A stretch of DNA of 64,000 nt from Drechslerella dactyloides (GCA_020064725.1 JAGTWJ010000010.1:682001-746000), one strand, 5' to 3'; shown: positions 34,821 to 46,998, counted from the stretch's first letter. Notes: a model not told the origin generated them from the letters alone. Program-made: numbers and translations.

Positions 34821-35635
34821 CTTGGCTAGATTTGTAGGAGTACGGATGGTATCGAGGTTTCCGTGGTGGGGTGAGTGGTGGGCAGGTAGAGGGAGACTGG
34901 AGACCCGCGCGACAGCTCGTGTAGGTGTGTCAGTGTCGTCGTGAAGTTACCTGTCCTTTCCAGACCGCCAAGACCGCGACATGTGTTGGGAGTTAACCTC
35001 CTCGAATGGTCCAGCTTCCCGGCCAGCGCCAGCATATGATAGAATACGGCCAAGATCACGACACTGGACGATTTCATTACGAGATAGACACTGAGAGAAA
35101 AATTTGCGGGGTATCTGATGCAATGTCATTTCCACCATACCAACATGATATCCAGCCATATCATATTTACATTACCGCTCGAGACCGCCCAAGAATCATC
35201 CTCACCGACCACTCGGGCCGATGCATCGACATGCGTACAACATGCAATGTATGTAAACGGACAGTACCGACTTGCAATAAGACATTTGCGCAAGGGTCGT
35301 CATAATGTTGCCAAATGCAAACAGAAAACACATGAGAACGCCAAATCATGAAAGTCGTGATGATTTTTTTTCTTCCGCCGTAGCTTTTTGGGTATGGAGA
35401 TGCAATGATGCGTGTTGTTTTACATTCGCAAAGGAAGGAAACAACCCTGTCTTTTGTCGAGAAGGGAGGAGCATACAACAGACATTAAAAGAAACTTGCA
35501 CCGTGATCATGAATGCTTTTTTTTTCTCCGTGGTATCTGGTGAACACCTTTTGATAATGGCAAACGCTGAGTTTTAGAAAAAAGAGAGACAAGAGAGGGA
35601 ATAGAAATGACTGTTGGGTATTCTAGCGCGCACTG
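34821..35635. other. intergenic region SPC3 / ACT-domain gene
   Basis: 815 bases holding the SPC3 promoter and the 3' UTR of the upstream ACT-domain gene. Short frames overlap on both strands and none looks coding. Poly-T (about 35516-35526) is present. Confidence 0.45.
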
Positions 35636-37140
35636 TTAGAACTTCAGCGCTGCCATAGCTCTGTCGATGTCACTTTCGGCTACCATTACCGTCCCGGCCC
35701 GCGCCGTACTGAGATACGACATGTCTACGGGCTCGGTCCGATCAAGGAAGCCACCAGTCTCTCCACACAGTCTTCCTGCGACTCCACAGACGATGCCGGT
35801 CGATTCGGCGGGCAGGTCTCGCAGATCGAGCACGATGGGAATCAACACCTCATGCTTGTTTCCCAAGAGAGTATCCTCAGGACCAAAAAGGTGAAGCATC
35901 TGCCGTTCGAGCAGGAAAGAGGGAGGTTCCGTATCCGTCAACGTAACGGAGAGAAAATCCGGCTTGTTGATCAAGCACTGTACTACGCCCAAATGCATAG
36001 TCTCGTCCGGCGTGAGATTGGTGCTTCGACGGCCAGCGCAAAGCAAAAGTCCGGTGCCTTTGCTAACAATCGGAGCTACTTGGTGCTCTTTCAGTGAGTT
36101 GAAGGTACGCTCTTGAAGCTCGGGTATGGTTATCGTGGGCGGGGGAGTTGGCGGATGGGATTCGCTGGGCGTGCGCTGGTGAGTTGTAACATAGGCATCA
36201 ACATGCTTCTCGAATACGAAACCACGTCGTTGGAGTGCTTTTGTTACGTTGGAGCGGTTGCGAGAGGGGACTAGGATGTAATCGGAAAAGTATGTCGTTA
36301 TGAAGAAGATCGAGCTAAAGTGTTTTGTTAGCGGCCAATTTGGAACGATACAGATGCTCGTTATGCTTACACCCCCGCCAATGCCAACGGGCTTGTCAAC
36401 TCTAGCACCCGTTGTCCGGCGTCAAATCCTTCCCCATCCACCTGGATGACAACATATTCATCTTCCGATATCACCACTGTCTCTCTACGTGCCGGCTCCA
36501 GCGCATCGAGAAGAGGCTGGAATAGTTCCTGAGCAATCTCCTGCGAGCAGACGACCGAGCACTCAACCGGCGTTATCGACACGTTGACAAAGACGTGTCC
36601 GACATCACTACTGCCACTGCTTGACTGATATCCGCTGTCTATTCGAGAGTAATATCCATTCTCCTCATCGACAGTCGGCAGGTGTCCGTTGTCGTTTTTT
36701 CGAGATTCTTGTATCGGTAGAATGAGCTTCAAAATTGGCTGGAGGAAGTGAGGGTAAAGTTCGCGAGGGATGTGGATGAGGCTGAGTCGGCAGTCCTGTG
36801 AGAACCTCACCGTTGTTCGTAAGCTATCCACACTGTTGTTGCTGGAAAATGTTGAATCAACGCTGCTGTCCATCCGCTTCGCTCTCCATTCAACGTCCGA
36901 GGAAGCGGTAGAGGCAGCACCCGCAGAGGTGAAAGAGGACGGAGAGGCAGGCGGCGTCGTTTCATAAATGGTGCCATGCACCGATCTCAGGGAAAGCTTC
37001 CGTAGGGACATTGCTGGTCTGCTAACGGGAATCGGCTGAGCGACTGTCCCGTATGGATCGTTCGACGAGCTGGAGAAACTGCCTCTGTCGCTCCTTGGAC
37101 TCCATGAATATGTGTCGGGCAAGCGACACGGAGACGCCAT
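35636..37140 (-). CDS. ACT-domain protein, CASTOR/GATS-like
   Basis: Two exons, 37140-36371 and 36314-35636 (1449 nt, 482 residues). Residues 1-105 are Ser-rich and disordered. A conserved domain starts at RLSLIHIPRELYPHFLQPIL, followed after an insert by VNVSITPVECSVVCSQE and an ACT-type segment EDEYVVIQVDGEGFDAGQRVLELTSPLALAGVSIFFITTYFSDYILVP, split by the intron. A second, weaker ACT-like unit follows after residue 330 (NLTPDETMHLGVVQCL to FLLERQML). The pattern resembles the animal arginine sensors CASTOR1/2 (GATS family) and their uncharacterised fungal relatives, which bind small ligands between ACT domains. I infer an amino-acid-binding or sensing role; the ligand cannot be told from sequence. 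The intron has GT-AG ends and keeps frame. Confidence 0.85.
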
Positions 37141-40100
37141 GGCGCAACGGGGAGTGGGAATGCAAAGATAGAATGGGAGAGGGGGTGAAGAGTTTAGGAC
37201 AGATTATATGATATAGATGGCAGGATTCGGCAAAGCACAATCGATATATGTATTGTATAAGCAAAAAGAGGCAGATTTCAGAGTAAAGGATGGCTAATAT
37301 GGATGATATGGGCAGGGAGGAACGATATGTGCTAGGTGTGGGCAAAGAGAATTGAGCGAATCAAAGCATGTGGCGTGGTGTACTGACAAGGAATCGGATC
37401 GACATTTTCGAGCCAGGACGCAGCCTGTGCTGCCGTCTCCCGAGAGAGTGGAGGATCTGAGAAGGAGGAGAGAAGGAGGAGAAAGAGGAGTTATGCACGG
37501 CGGGCTGGGCCCAGTCGTTTTCCAGGGAAGCGCAGTCCGAGCGTGGGCAGACCGCTGCAGCAGACCGCGTTGACTCCGTTGGAAGCGAGCGAAGGGCGCA
37601 CGAGAACGTATTCCAGCGAAAACGTGGGCCGGCTCGCTAGGGACCGAACGGGCGACAAGCGGACGACGACGGTCTCTCCCTTCGTTTTCTCTTTCTCCTC
37701 TCTCTATTCTCTCACTATCAGCCCTCGGTTACCCTGGCGCGAGGGTTTCGAAGGCGACGACGACTCGAGTCAGTCAGTCAGTCAGCCAGCGAGACTCGGC
37801 GCTTGGGACGCAGCTCTTTCCAGCTTGGCCGGATAGCGGTTTGCCAAAGGCTGCCTCGGGCTGGAGACAGGACGTACGGTGCCCGAAGGAGGGACTCGAT
37901 TCGGTTCGCTTTTCCCCACGGCGCAACAGAGGTTAGCGAGAGGTCCCCACGAAACAGGTAAACTCAGCAAGGAAAACAGGAATAGAATTACAGCGACGAG
38001 CGAGACGCAGCAGACGCAGCCTGATGACGAGGCGGAGAAGAAATTCCGGGGAAAAGGACTGGCAGGGAAGGCAACATGTGCGAAGTATGTCTTGTCAGTC
38101 TGGAGGCATGCAGGTGTGAATCGAAGGGAGCATGTATGATGAAGTGGAATTACTTGATGGAAATGCGCGTTGCTCGATCGGCTGCCTTGCGATTGGACCG
38201 GGCCAGCGACTCCTCTTTCTTGGGGCCGTGTATTCCGATATATAGGCGGTGGAGATCTGGGGCCGGCCAAGTCGTCACTCCCAGCGCCCGGTTGTCAGAA
38301 GATCACTGATTGGCCTTAGCGCCAACCGAGCAGCCCGGCCGACTGGCTGAGCTCGACGCTGGCCGTCATGCGCAGCATGCAAGCACGCAGCAGAGTACTT
38401 TGCAGGTACTTGTCGGTCAGAGGAAGCCAGGAGGCCCGTCTGTCGTCGGTGGCCATCGATATCGTCGTGGGAGTCCACTCGTGGGATGGGAACATGCAGA
38501 TGGGCCTGGGCAGGGTGGGGAAAAAACGCTCCCTCGACAGCGCTGCACTGCAGCCTCGCGAGGGATCAATCACGACCATGCTTTGAGTTCCAAGATCGCA
38601 GCCATCGCCCGGCAAAAAGAAAAGACGGAGAAGGAGAAGAAGAAAAAAAAAATCACTGAAGGGAGCGGATCGAGAACACGCAAAGGTAGACTCGATACGG
38701 GATTGACGACCAACCAGGTCTTGCCGGGGGAGGCCTTACCTTGCAAATGTTGCTGTTGCTACCAGGCCGCTTGCATGAGTTCGGACTGATATTCGGCTTG
38801 TTGAGTCTGTGCACACGCTCTCGACGGGCGTTCCCTAGAAATTCCTGCCTGTCGTGCTGCGATTGTCAGAACGAGTCTGTCGGACTAAACATGCAGGTCC
38901 TCCGGACGAGCGATACTTCTTAGGTAAGTGCGAGGAAAACCCAACTAACAGGAACGACATGAAGGAGAAGATCAAAAATGGAAGAATCAGATGATGCCCC
39001 AGAGACGCTATATTTGAGACCGGACAGACCTTGCTTTGAGTGTATGCAATGTACCTGCTAGGTACTCTGCTCGAGGTGGACTAGTCAAATGTCAATTTCA
39101 TTCATGCACGGCGCAGGGTCGCAGATGCTAAAACGTCCGGACGGGTGCACGTCGACGCGGCGGAACCCAATGTCCATTCCAATAAATCGACGACTGTTCC
39201 ATCTTATGAATTCTGTGCCTGTCCGTCAACTTGCCAGTGACTCTTAAGATCTTCCTCTGGCAGATGGCATGACCTCCGACTTCGCAGCCGGCTCACCGGT
39301 TTGATTTTTCGACCTCGACCAGGAACCCAGAAAAATAAGCGACAACCTTGATAACAGGCAAGCACCCGATAAGCCCAGCTAGCATCGCCAGATTCGGCAT
39401 TGACTGGACCCTCGACGAACGCGAGTTCGTGCTTGCATTGTATGCACTTGCTCAAAACCGCAGCGAGAGTTCCTCTCTTTCCCACTTGCCCCTCCCTGCA
39501 TTGGCCTTTCCGCCATAACGAGAGTAGCTTGCATGGCGTAACCCAACTTAACTTTCCGGCTATCGCGACGGACGGGCCAGGAAAGTTGGACGGCGGAAAG
39601 GGCATTGTCGCCTCAACTCGTGGGGGGTGTAGCTCAAATAGGCATCGCTAGAGCACAAACGAAAACTTGTGGGATTAGGTTCGGGAGACTTCTGGCCTTC
39701 TAGCTTCCTCATTTTTCGTTTGATTGTCACGTCGACTCGAAAACCAAATCAGCTAGCGGCGACCTTTGGAACTAGTCCGGATAATATGTTTATCGTCTGG
39801 GGTACTTCGAGCGCTCCAGTCCTCAGCTTATCGACACGCAACTGCAACTTGCATCGTCTGGGAATTGGAAGTGAGATGCACTTGCACTGACCTCTCCCTT
39901 CCAGTCCATACCACTTACGGTAGCGGTGCGGGCTGTGGGGGCTAAAGTCACACACAGACAAGGCACCACATCTCGTCTGGTCATTAGTCGTTTTGATTCT
40001 GTGCGGCTTTTTCACACGAGTTCCGGGGATAAACCAAGACACCGCACACTGGAGGCTATTGCCGCTTGCGAGATTGCCCGGCTTTCTGTCGACATTGATT

Positions 40101-41600
40101 TATTTTTGGCGTGATAACAGGGCCCCGATTGCGACTTTGTGCGGATAGCTCGTGCTCGACACGAATTCGACACTCCATGTCGAGTAGGATGTTCGTTTCT
40201 CGGAGTGTCTGTATGCAGGCATATACACAGTCCACATATATGCACGCCCGCATCATCGATCCCTTCCATTTGAGCTTCCTTTCTGCGCAGACCCGTATAT
40301 CCTGGTTTCAGGAGGGTCAAGAGACATGCCTCCACAGTATCATACGGCTGCAAGGATGTATGCACACATTTCCCCTGCCAAACGCCGACATGTAACTCGT
40401 CGGTCCCCCCCGGCGATGCAGCGTTGGCGTTTTCATTTGCAAAGAAGAATAAATCGACTGCATATAGGTCAGGAATGAAGGCTGTTATCAATCACTAGAT
40501 CTCAGTGGTGTGCGTCAGATGGCTCTTGCTCGTCGTCATCACTTTGTTGGTATTGTGTCTGCAGTACGTACTCCAAAGACGAACGGCGGCCAGACTCCGG
40601 CTTGGCAGCCCATTGTTGTTTCGAAACTTCCCTCTCTCAAATCGTGGCGCTTCGCAAGTGGGGACAGTCGAGTTTTGGCAAGCATGAGTCGAGATGCATG
40701 ACCTTCGTGGTGTTTGTCGAACTCGCATGGGCGGCGGTCAGATGACCATATGGTATCAGCGCTGCTCGTATCTCGAGCTCCCCAGAAAGCACTCGCGCCT
40801 GGGTTCAATGCAATGCAGTTGCAATCGGCACTGCTGCTCGAGCTAGCTGGCCGATAGATAGCGGCATCCCAATCGTGGCCTGGTCCCGTCATAACTCGCA
40901 GTATCTAGCATTTCCAATCCGTTACACAGCTTCCTGTCGTTACGTTGGCGGCGTCGATGCCAGTTAGTTCGTGCCAGCATCAACGATGGCTTTCTGGAGC
41001 TCACGAAAATGCGCCCAGCTAGTGTCATTCTGCGTGCAACGGCAACCCGACATCCCCCGAATTAGCCAACATACCTTTGTCTCTTTGTCTGTCTGTATTC
41101 ATGCACGGCATACGCGCTTAGAATAGAAAGGTAAGGAGTCAACGTCGGATGTCGGATGCCCTGCTTGAGGTTGATATGCGGCTGCTGCCAATGCAACACC
41201 GGCTCTGTAACGTTTCCGGGGCCATGCGTCGTGTCTGTGCTCAGGTATCTGCATGGTGACGAAAAGTGGTAGACAACACATATGCGCACAGTAGACTGCA
41301 TCTGGCATTTGCACACAGATGCTAGTCAAAGTCAACAGGTAAGTTACTGCTGCTGAGAGCCTAAAATGTCGTGGAAAACCCACAGCTTCAAGCGGTGCTG
41401 GCATTACAAACGCATGCATGGGTAGAAAACATTAGGAGCACGGCTGCAGACGGCGGTGCAAAGGTTTACCAACATAATCAAGGTAGCTTAGCAGAACATG
41501 ATCACACGATCGTGAACTTAACATTGGATCCATGGAGAGTCCGGTTTACGAGACTAAGAAATTCTTCGTTCTGGAATTGGCGACTACGATGGGCAGATCG
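37141..41600. other. gene-poor region, first part of accessory island
   Basis: About 4.5 kb upstream of the ACT-domain gene with no supported gene. Frames of 60-160 codons occur on both strands but overlap each other, lack family resemblance and show no sensible splice extension. The first kilobase likely includes the ACT-gene promoter, with an AGTC repeat and purine/pyrimidine tracts. Composition drifts from balanced to AT-richer toward the right end. No tRNA passed inspection. Confidence 0.45.
37768..37785. repeat. (AGTC)n microsatellite
   Basis: Four and a half perfect AGTC tetramers, read directly, about 630 bases upstream of the ACT-domain gene start. Function unknown. Confidence 0.85.
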
Positions 41601-41638
41601 ATGCATGCTTTTAGTTTACTTAGATAACTCAAGCTGAG

Positions 41639-41686
41639 CGGGCTACTCTATTTTTGACTAGAGTATCCCAAAATCCGCGTAGCCCG
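41639..41686. repeat. short inverted repeat, MITE-like end
   Basis: CGGGCTAC (41639-41646) is exactly mirrored by GTAGCCCG (41679-41686), and inside it TACTCTA (41644-41650) is mirrored by TAGAGTA (41659-41665). An imperfect inverted relative of the ATCCCAAAAT segment recurs at about 41785-41795. This is seen directly; the mobile-element reading is inference. Confidence 0.5.
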
Positions 41687-42870
41687 ATTTTGTTCTGCCA
41701 CTGGCGGCCACTCCCTGCAATGGCTGACCCAGGTAAGTCTGGCCTCGAGATTATAGAGTATCTGGAATACTATTTGGGATTCTAGATTATCAATTGCAAT
41801 GGATAATACCTCAAGAATTTTAGAACTAGACTAACCACCGCCAATCCTTGAGGCCGCGACATTATCAAAAGTAGCATATGTCCCAATCAATTTCAGGCAT
41901 CTATTGGAAAACTTGCTGACTACGGTGTATCTATTTGCTTTTACAGATAAGCACTACAGCTATCAGTTGTTTGTGAGGTTACACCAGTATGCGTAACATA
42001 GAACTCCAATTGCAACTTCCACAATAAAAGTATATATGACAAGTCATCTGGTGGCTAGACCGGCTTTTAAATTTTGTATAGGCATTACTCTTAGACATAC
42101 AACGCGTAATCAGCGATCCAATTAAGGATAAGGCATGGCAATCCAGAAAGATGCTACGCTCAAAATGATAGGATGCTGAAGAACACGTTCGGAGGGTTAA
42201 CTTCACTCTGGTCTTTAGCTTTGACCTAGATGCATTGATATTTCCCTATCGTTGTTGTAAAAACAGCGAAGTCGCAGCGCAACACAAAATCGGTAGACTC
42301 AGTGAGATCTGATCCCGAGACTCCTCGAAAGCACTTAGTTAGCTTAGTCATTACACTAGCATATGCCCTACCTTAGTAGTCTAGTAAACTGCTTACTTGT
42401 GTACTTTCTTACTTAGTCGTCTAGGCTGACATCTAAGCCTTCGTTCTTGTCTCTGATTCGGAGATATCAAGCTATTCCCCACCGTATTCAATTCCTTTCC
42501 TAGAACGATCCATAGACAGCCCTGCAGTCCTGTGAGTGCGGTTCCGATCTTCCGACGTGACTGATAGCTACATGCTCCATGTCTACTACGAATCCAATAA
42601 TACTATGTCTTCAGGGCGTTGGGACTGCAGGTGTTTTCACATCTGGCATATACTAATAGAAATTTGTGGAAATACTCGTGCGATCTCTGGCCGAATTTAT
42701 TTAGACTGGATATTCCTCAATTGTCCGGATATGACCCTGCAAATGTGTATTATGATCACGATCTTGGGATATGCGTTTATATTGAGTTGTAGTGAAGTAG
42801 AAAAGGTCTCGGTCTCTCAAAGTCCTAGAGTAGACTTATAACTTGAATTAGCGATATTCGTTCGTCTAAT

Positions 42871-42932
42871 GGACTAGACTGCCAGTCCTGGAGTCGGCGA
42901 AGCCGGACCTGCCGGAGGCAGTGCTATAGTCC
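42871..42932. repeat. imperfect hairpin-forming inverted repeat
   Basis: The arm at 42871-42883 (GGACTAGACTGCC) pairs imperfectly with 42917-42932 (GGCAGTGCTATAGTCC), and the intervening bases include a GGAGTCGGCG / CCGGACC partial stem. Read directly from the sequence; function unknown, possibly part of a decayed element. Confidence 0.45.
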
Positions 42933-45878
42933 GTTTTGAAGGCCACCAGCTTAACGACTGCCTAGGTAGTTAGTAGATTGATTGGTACGGCGTCGGGATT
43001 TCTATTATATAATCGGGTTCATGCTTGTCGCGTATGGGAGCTTAAACCGGCGAATTTCTGAGGTAAAGTTCAGGTTTAACACAGATATTAATTAATCGGA
43101 GATAACAGGATTAAAGAAGAATCTTTGTAATTCAGAGATAAACGAGGGAACGAAGGGAGGAAGGATCAGCCTTGATCTATAGCTTCGTGCAGAGAAGAGA
43201 TTGGAGATACAATAGTTCTTGCCATTATTTTCCCGCAGCTTTGTTGATCAGTCAAGGTCAATGGGTGGCCGTTGTCTCGAGAAGGCGAGGCCAGCCCTGG
43301 TACCCTCAGCGGCTCCTGTCCAATGGACTGAGGACAGCGGACTGGGTTCACAAGCTAAGGTTGGCAGGAATACATCCAATGGGGACGGGGATCCCAACTA
43401 CACTATGTGTGCATGGACGATATCCCAATGCTTTTGCCTGGAAAAAGAGGGTTCCAATATTTTGGAGGTTGGCTCAAAGATTCCGAGTGCGAATCGTACA
43501 TTGAATCATGTACGTCTACGAAAGGATACGAAGACACCACAACCACACAATGCCAGATCAGTATCTGCCAGTCCGCGAGTTTCCGGCAAATCTGTCTTAA
43601 CCCGTGGCGCGGGGACAAGCGCATCTGCGAAGAGCCAGAGCGTCGACGCAGCCAAGAATTTCCAACCAATATGCCCCAGCTGAAGAGGAGTCTGCTTGAA
43701 GCATGAGCGCCGGGTGGCAACTATCTCGCTTGCCTGCAGCATCCGTGAAGACTATGAATGTCATGGTGGTATGACGGCGGCAGATGTAATGTCCACTAGG
43801 GGATCCTGTATGTTCACATTGGCGTTTGGTAATACATTTGTATATACGCAGTTGCATGGCTGTGACGACTCATTTCAGAGTTTCGATGAGACAAATGCGA
43901 GAGCTAGTACATGATAATCTACAATGCAAAGCCTGTCCTGCAGGCCGTGGCTTGTATTATGTCCTCGCCCTTGCTCGCAGTTATTAGCTATGATGTTCCA
44001 CCGCTTAGCTCAGTCGCACTCACGCACTCGCAACATGTGGCGCCTACCATCGTTTGGTGTAAATTATTGAGTGCTTGCCTAACGGTATTCTCTGCTGGAG
44101 GTTGACTCCGCGGAGTGGAGGGTTCGATGGACTTATGATCTGTTTAGCAGCTACTGCACTGGTCTAGAAGCGAGACGGGTGCTGCCAGTGGTTCGCCAAC
44201 ATCGGTATCAAGGGTGTGATCTTGTACCCGTCTGACATCTTGATTACAGGTACACTGTAGCAATCCTTACTCAAAACATTCTTGATCTGATTGCCGAGAT
44301 GGAAGCTAATACACGTCGTATTACTTGAATAAGAAGAGCGTCCGACTTGCGAGATCGTTGATAGTAGTAATCTCGGGTTAGATTCCGGCTTGACTCCTAT
44401 ACAATTGATTTAATCCAAGCGCCTCCGAACCCGCTAGACGATGTCTCTTATTTCCGGGTCCGGTTCGGAACTTTGGCTCCGCGTATTGTCGTCTCCCGTA
44501 CGGGAGCATATTGATTGATTTGGATTGCTAGTTTAGTACGTATATACGAGCCAAGGCGGACAGTTGTGAGTTGGACATCGTGGACTGGCAGGATTTGATA
44601 CGCCATGCACACATTTTTTGGAACTCCAGTATCTTCGAATCGATCATTGGCGAAAGGTGTGCATACATGAACGTAATGGGCACTTCAGAGGCAAAACCCT
44701 TTCTGTAGAGTGCCGCATTCGGAATAGATATAGTGTGTACCGAGCTCCGGCTTAAGCTGCAGCACAGAGCATGTGCAAGTTTGCGAAAATTACTTTGCAG
44801 CTGCAATATCAGGATGCATGCAGACGGCGTTTGAATATGATCATAGATCAGTGGACAGCCATGCGCAGGAACGTCTGGAGTTCGCCGCTGGACATATAGT
44901 CCAGGACTCTGAAAGGCTACGTGATGTGGAGAGGTTCGAAGCAAAGGAGTGCTCCTTGTATACTAGGCGACTATAGCACTGCCACTCCGTTCTGTATTCA
45001 AGCCTGTGTCCCAGTAATTGTGGACGACGGCAACAGCCATGATACATCACAGCTGCACAGCTAGCAACTGCCAGATCTAGAATAATAGTAATTTTTCCGG
45101 ATGCCGGCTGCCCCATATATTGATAGTGAATGATATTTAATCCTAGAGCGCCGGCGTTACGCTTATATCTCTCCGTATATATGTTTTTGTGGCACTGCCC
45201 AGTCCTAGAGAGTCAATCACCCTAGTATCGATCATGCATCATGATGCTCCGCGAGCTCCCTATATCTTTATAACTGTGATGACTATGGCAATGATGACAG
45301 ATAATACAATAGCACATATTTCGATGCTTCAACAGCTTTGCCGAGATTACATATGTATGTGCGTGAGTAATATCGTGGGCGTGAGAAATAGACTATATTG
45401 GGGCCGCAGTCGCAACTCAATAGTCGAGCGATGTAGACGGGCGTGTTTTGGGTTAGAAGAGCCTCCGGCCTAATGGGGCGTGCAGCCCAGAGCCAGTGAG
45501 CAAGGGTTTCCCTTTTATCCTAGGCCTGAACCGTTGCACGTTAGGCAGACTAAAGCACTTGTCTTGCAGAACAAATTATCTAGCCCTTGGGCTTGCTGGA
45601 GACGAGAGTGGCTCGCGAGACGCCAAAAGCACAGCATTAAGCTTTTTGGGACGGCGTAACTAGCCGGCCTGACCTTATTGTGATATTGGAATTAGCGTGG
45701 AGTTTGAGGCTGGCTTCAATCCATCCGCCTGTCCTTGAGATGCCGGTGCACCGGTGATGTGCGGATAGTGGTCGACCGTCGTTGCCACATCTCAAGCAAC
45801 ACTCATCTGATGTGGTATGTTGCAGAGTACGAGTACTGAAAGAATTGGTCTTCGCAGTCAACTTGTCTGACCGATCTC

Positions 45879-45887
45879 TATATAAAG
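45879..45887 (+). promoter_or_regulatory. TATA box of the secreted-protein gene
   Basis: TATATAAAG lies 212 bases upstream of the start codon at 46099, in an otherwise mixed sequence. The distance leaves room for a leader of about 180 bases. TATA boxes of this strength are typical of regulated rather than housekeeping fungal genes. The assignment to this gene is inferred from position and strand. Confidence 0.6.
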
Positions 45888-46098
45888 GGCTCGAGGTCCC
45901 GCCCTCAGGTCCAGTCCTCATGCTCATCAGTCCTTGGATATCCTTAGTATTCAGTCTCAGGACCAGCCTTGCCTGCAAAGTTAATATCTACTCCTTACCT
46001 AATCACATCCATCGCTCATCGTCTTGATCCTCTAACCATTGGAAGATCAACGGAATATATTATCCTGTCATCAGCCTTTCAATTCAACTACCGCAGTC

Positions 46099-46998
46099 AT
46101 GGGGAAAATCTCAACCATTATACCTATCGGCGGTCTTACTCTTCTCCTGGCCGCCGGGTCCGCCTGGGCAGCCCCCGCTGAAGCTGCTTTGGTGGGACGC
46201 GGTCTGCTTGTGAAGCGCGCTCTTGAGCAATTCACACAGAAGATCGGGCCCAACCACAATCAAATTATTGACCCCAACGGTAACCCAAATGTTATCTCTG
46301 GAGACAACACCCCCCAGAACGCTCCTGTGACCGAAGAAGACTGCGCCGCCCAATGCCTCGCGCAGACAGGGCCGCCCAAATGCGAATCATTCCAAACATA
46401 TCGCCGACGGCTTGTGGTAACAATTCCAGGATTTGGCCAGCAGACCATCGATACGAAATACTTCTGTGTTCTCTACAGTACTGCTATCACAGGCCCTAGC
46501 GATGCCTCAATTTCTCAGTCCCCTCTCCCGGGGCCCTTTTCACCGACTTACAAGTACGATCAGTCGAATGGCTGGACGCTGACTCCAGTGGTACCGCCGG
46601 TAAACCCTAACTATGACGAAGTAAAGTGCCTCGCCGACGGCATGACTTTCACTCCACGCAAGTATTCAGACGGCGCCAAGCCCGATATAGGCTTAAAAAA
46701 CGCCAATACGAAAGACGAATGTCTGGCAAAGTGTGACGAAGTAACTAATTCTAATCGCGCGACCGCTATTTCGGGCAACAAAAACTTCTGGTACGCGTGC
46801 AACGGCGTCGTCTTTGGCTACAATGACATGGCACAAACGGAGCCCTTCTGCTTCTTGTACTATATCAATTGGGACCAAACCGAAACCGGCCAAATATACA
46901 CGATTTCAAAGCCCCCCAAGAAGAATGTGTGCTTCTACAATAAGAACCCGGCTATTGGTGACGTACGTGGTAAGGTCAGCCCCGCGAACTCAGCATAG
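46099..46998 (+). CDS. secreted cysteine-rich protein, effector candidate
   Basis: Intronless, 299 residues. Start chosen at 46099 rather than an in-frame Met at 46039 because only this start begins with a signal peptide (MGKIST, hydrophobic core GGLTLLLAAG, cleavage near AWAA, about residue 25). A Lys-Arg at 39-40 (LLVKR) suggests Kex2 processing of a short pro-segment. The mature part has two related cysteine units: C82-x3-C86, C95, C123 followed by VLY, and C208-x3-C212, C234, C251 followed by FLY; C177 and C278 flank the second. The pattern resembles PAN/Apple-type modules but I cannot assign a family. There is no membrane anchor or GPI signal. It stands alone in a gene-poor island, as many fungal effectors do; an extracellular-matrix or cell-wall role is also possible. 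Confidence 0.82.
   Translation: MGKISTIIPIGGLTLLLAAGSAWAAPAEAALVGRGLLVKRALEQFTQKIGPNHNQIIDPNGNPNVISGDNTPQNAPVTEEDCAAQCLAQTGPPKCESFQTYRRRLVVTIPGFGQQTIDTKYFCVLYSTAITGPSDASISQSPLPGPFSPTYKYDQSNGWTLTPVVPPVNPNYDEVKCLADGMTFTPRKYSDGAKPDIGLKNANTKDECLAKCDEVTNSNRATAISGNKNFWYACNGVVFGYNDMAQTEPFCFLYYINWDQTETGQIYTISKPPKKNVCFYNKNPAIGDVRGKVSPANSA

Larger units (their letters stand above)
41601..46098. other. AT-richer, stop-rich region with repeat debris
   Basis: About 4.5 kb with few long frames, many TA dinucleotides and several short inverted repeats (41639-41686, 42871-42932). A cluster of overlapping 100-150-codon frames at 43170-43710 is the only denser part, but no frame dominates and none matches a family I know. 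I infer decayed mobile-element sequence, possibly altered by repeat-induced point mutation, from texture only. The last 230 bases are the promoter and leader of the secreted-protein gene. Confidence 0.45.

Noticed and set aside
38310..38789. 159-codon frame upstream of the ACT-domain gene
   Set aside because: Its length is helped by a purine-rich low-complexity tract, another frame overlaps it on the opposite strand and no family is visible.
39625..39700. tRNA-like stretch with GTAGCTC...GAGC D-arm and GGTTCGGGA
   Set aside because: The D-loop would be about 15 nt, no clean 5-bp anticodon stem with a 7-nt loop forms, the B box departs from GGTTCGANTCC and no acceptor stem pairs. At best a chance resemblance.
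43219..43683. 154-codon plus-strand frame as a gene
   Set aside because: Composition is not convincing, competing frames overlap on the same strand, and no signal peptide or family match is seen; kept only as a possible relic.
44330..44420. GGTTAGATTCC resembling a tRNA B box
   Set aside because: No matching T-stem, A box or acceptor stem at the proper distance.
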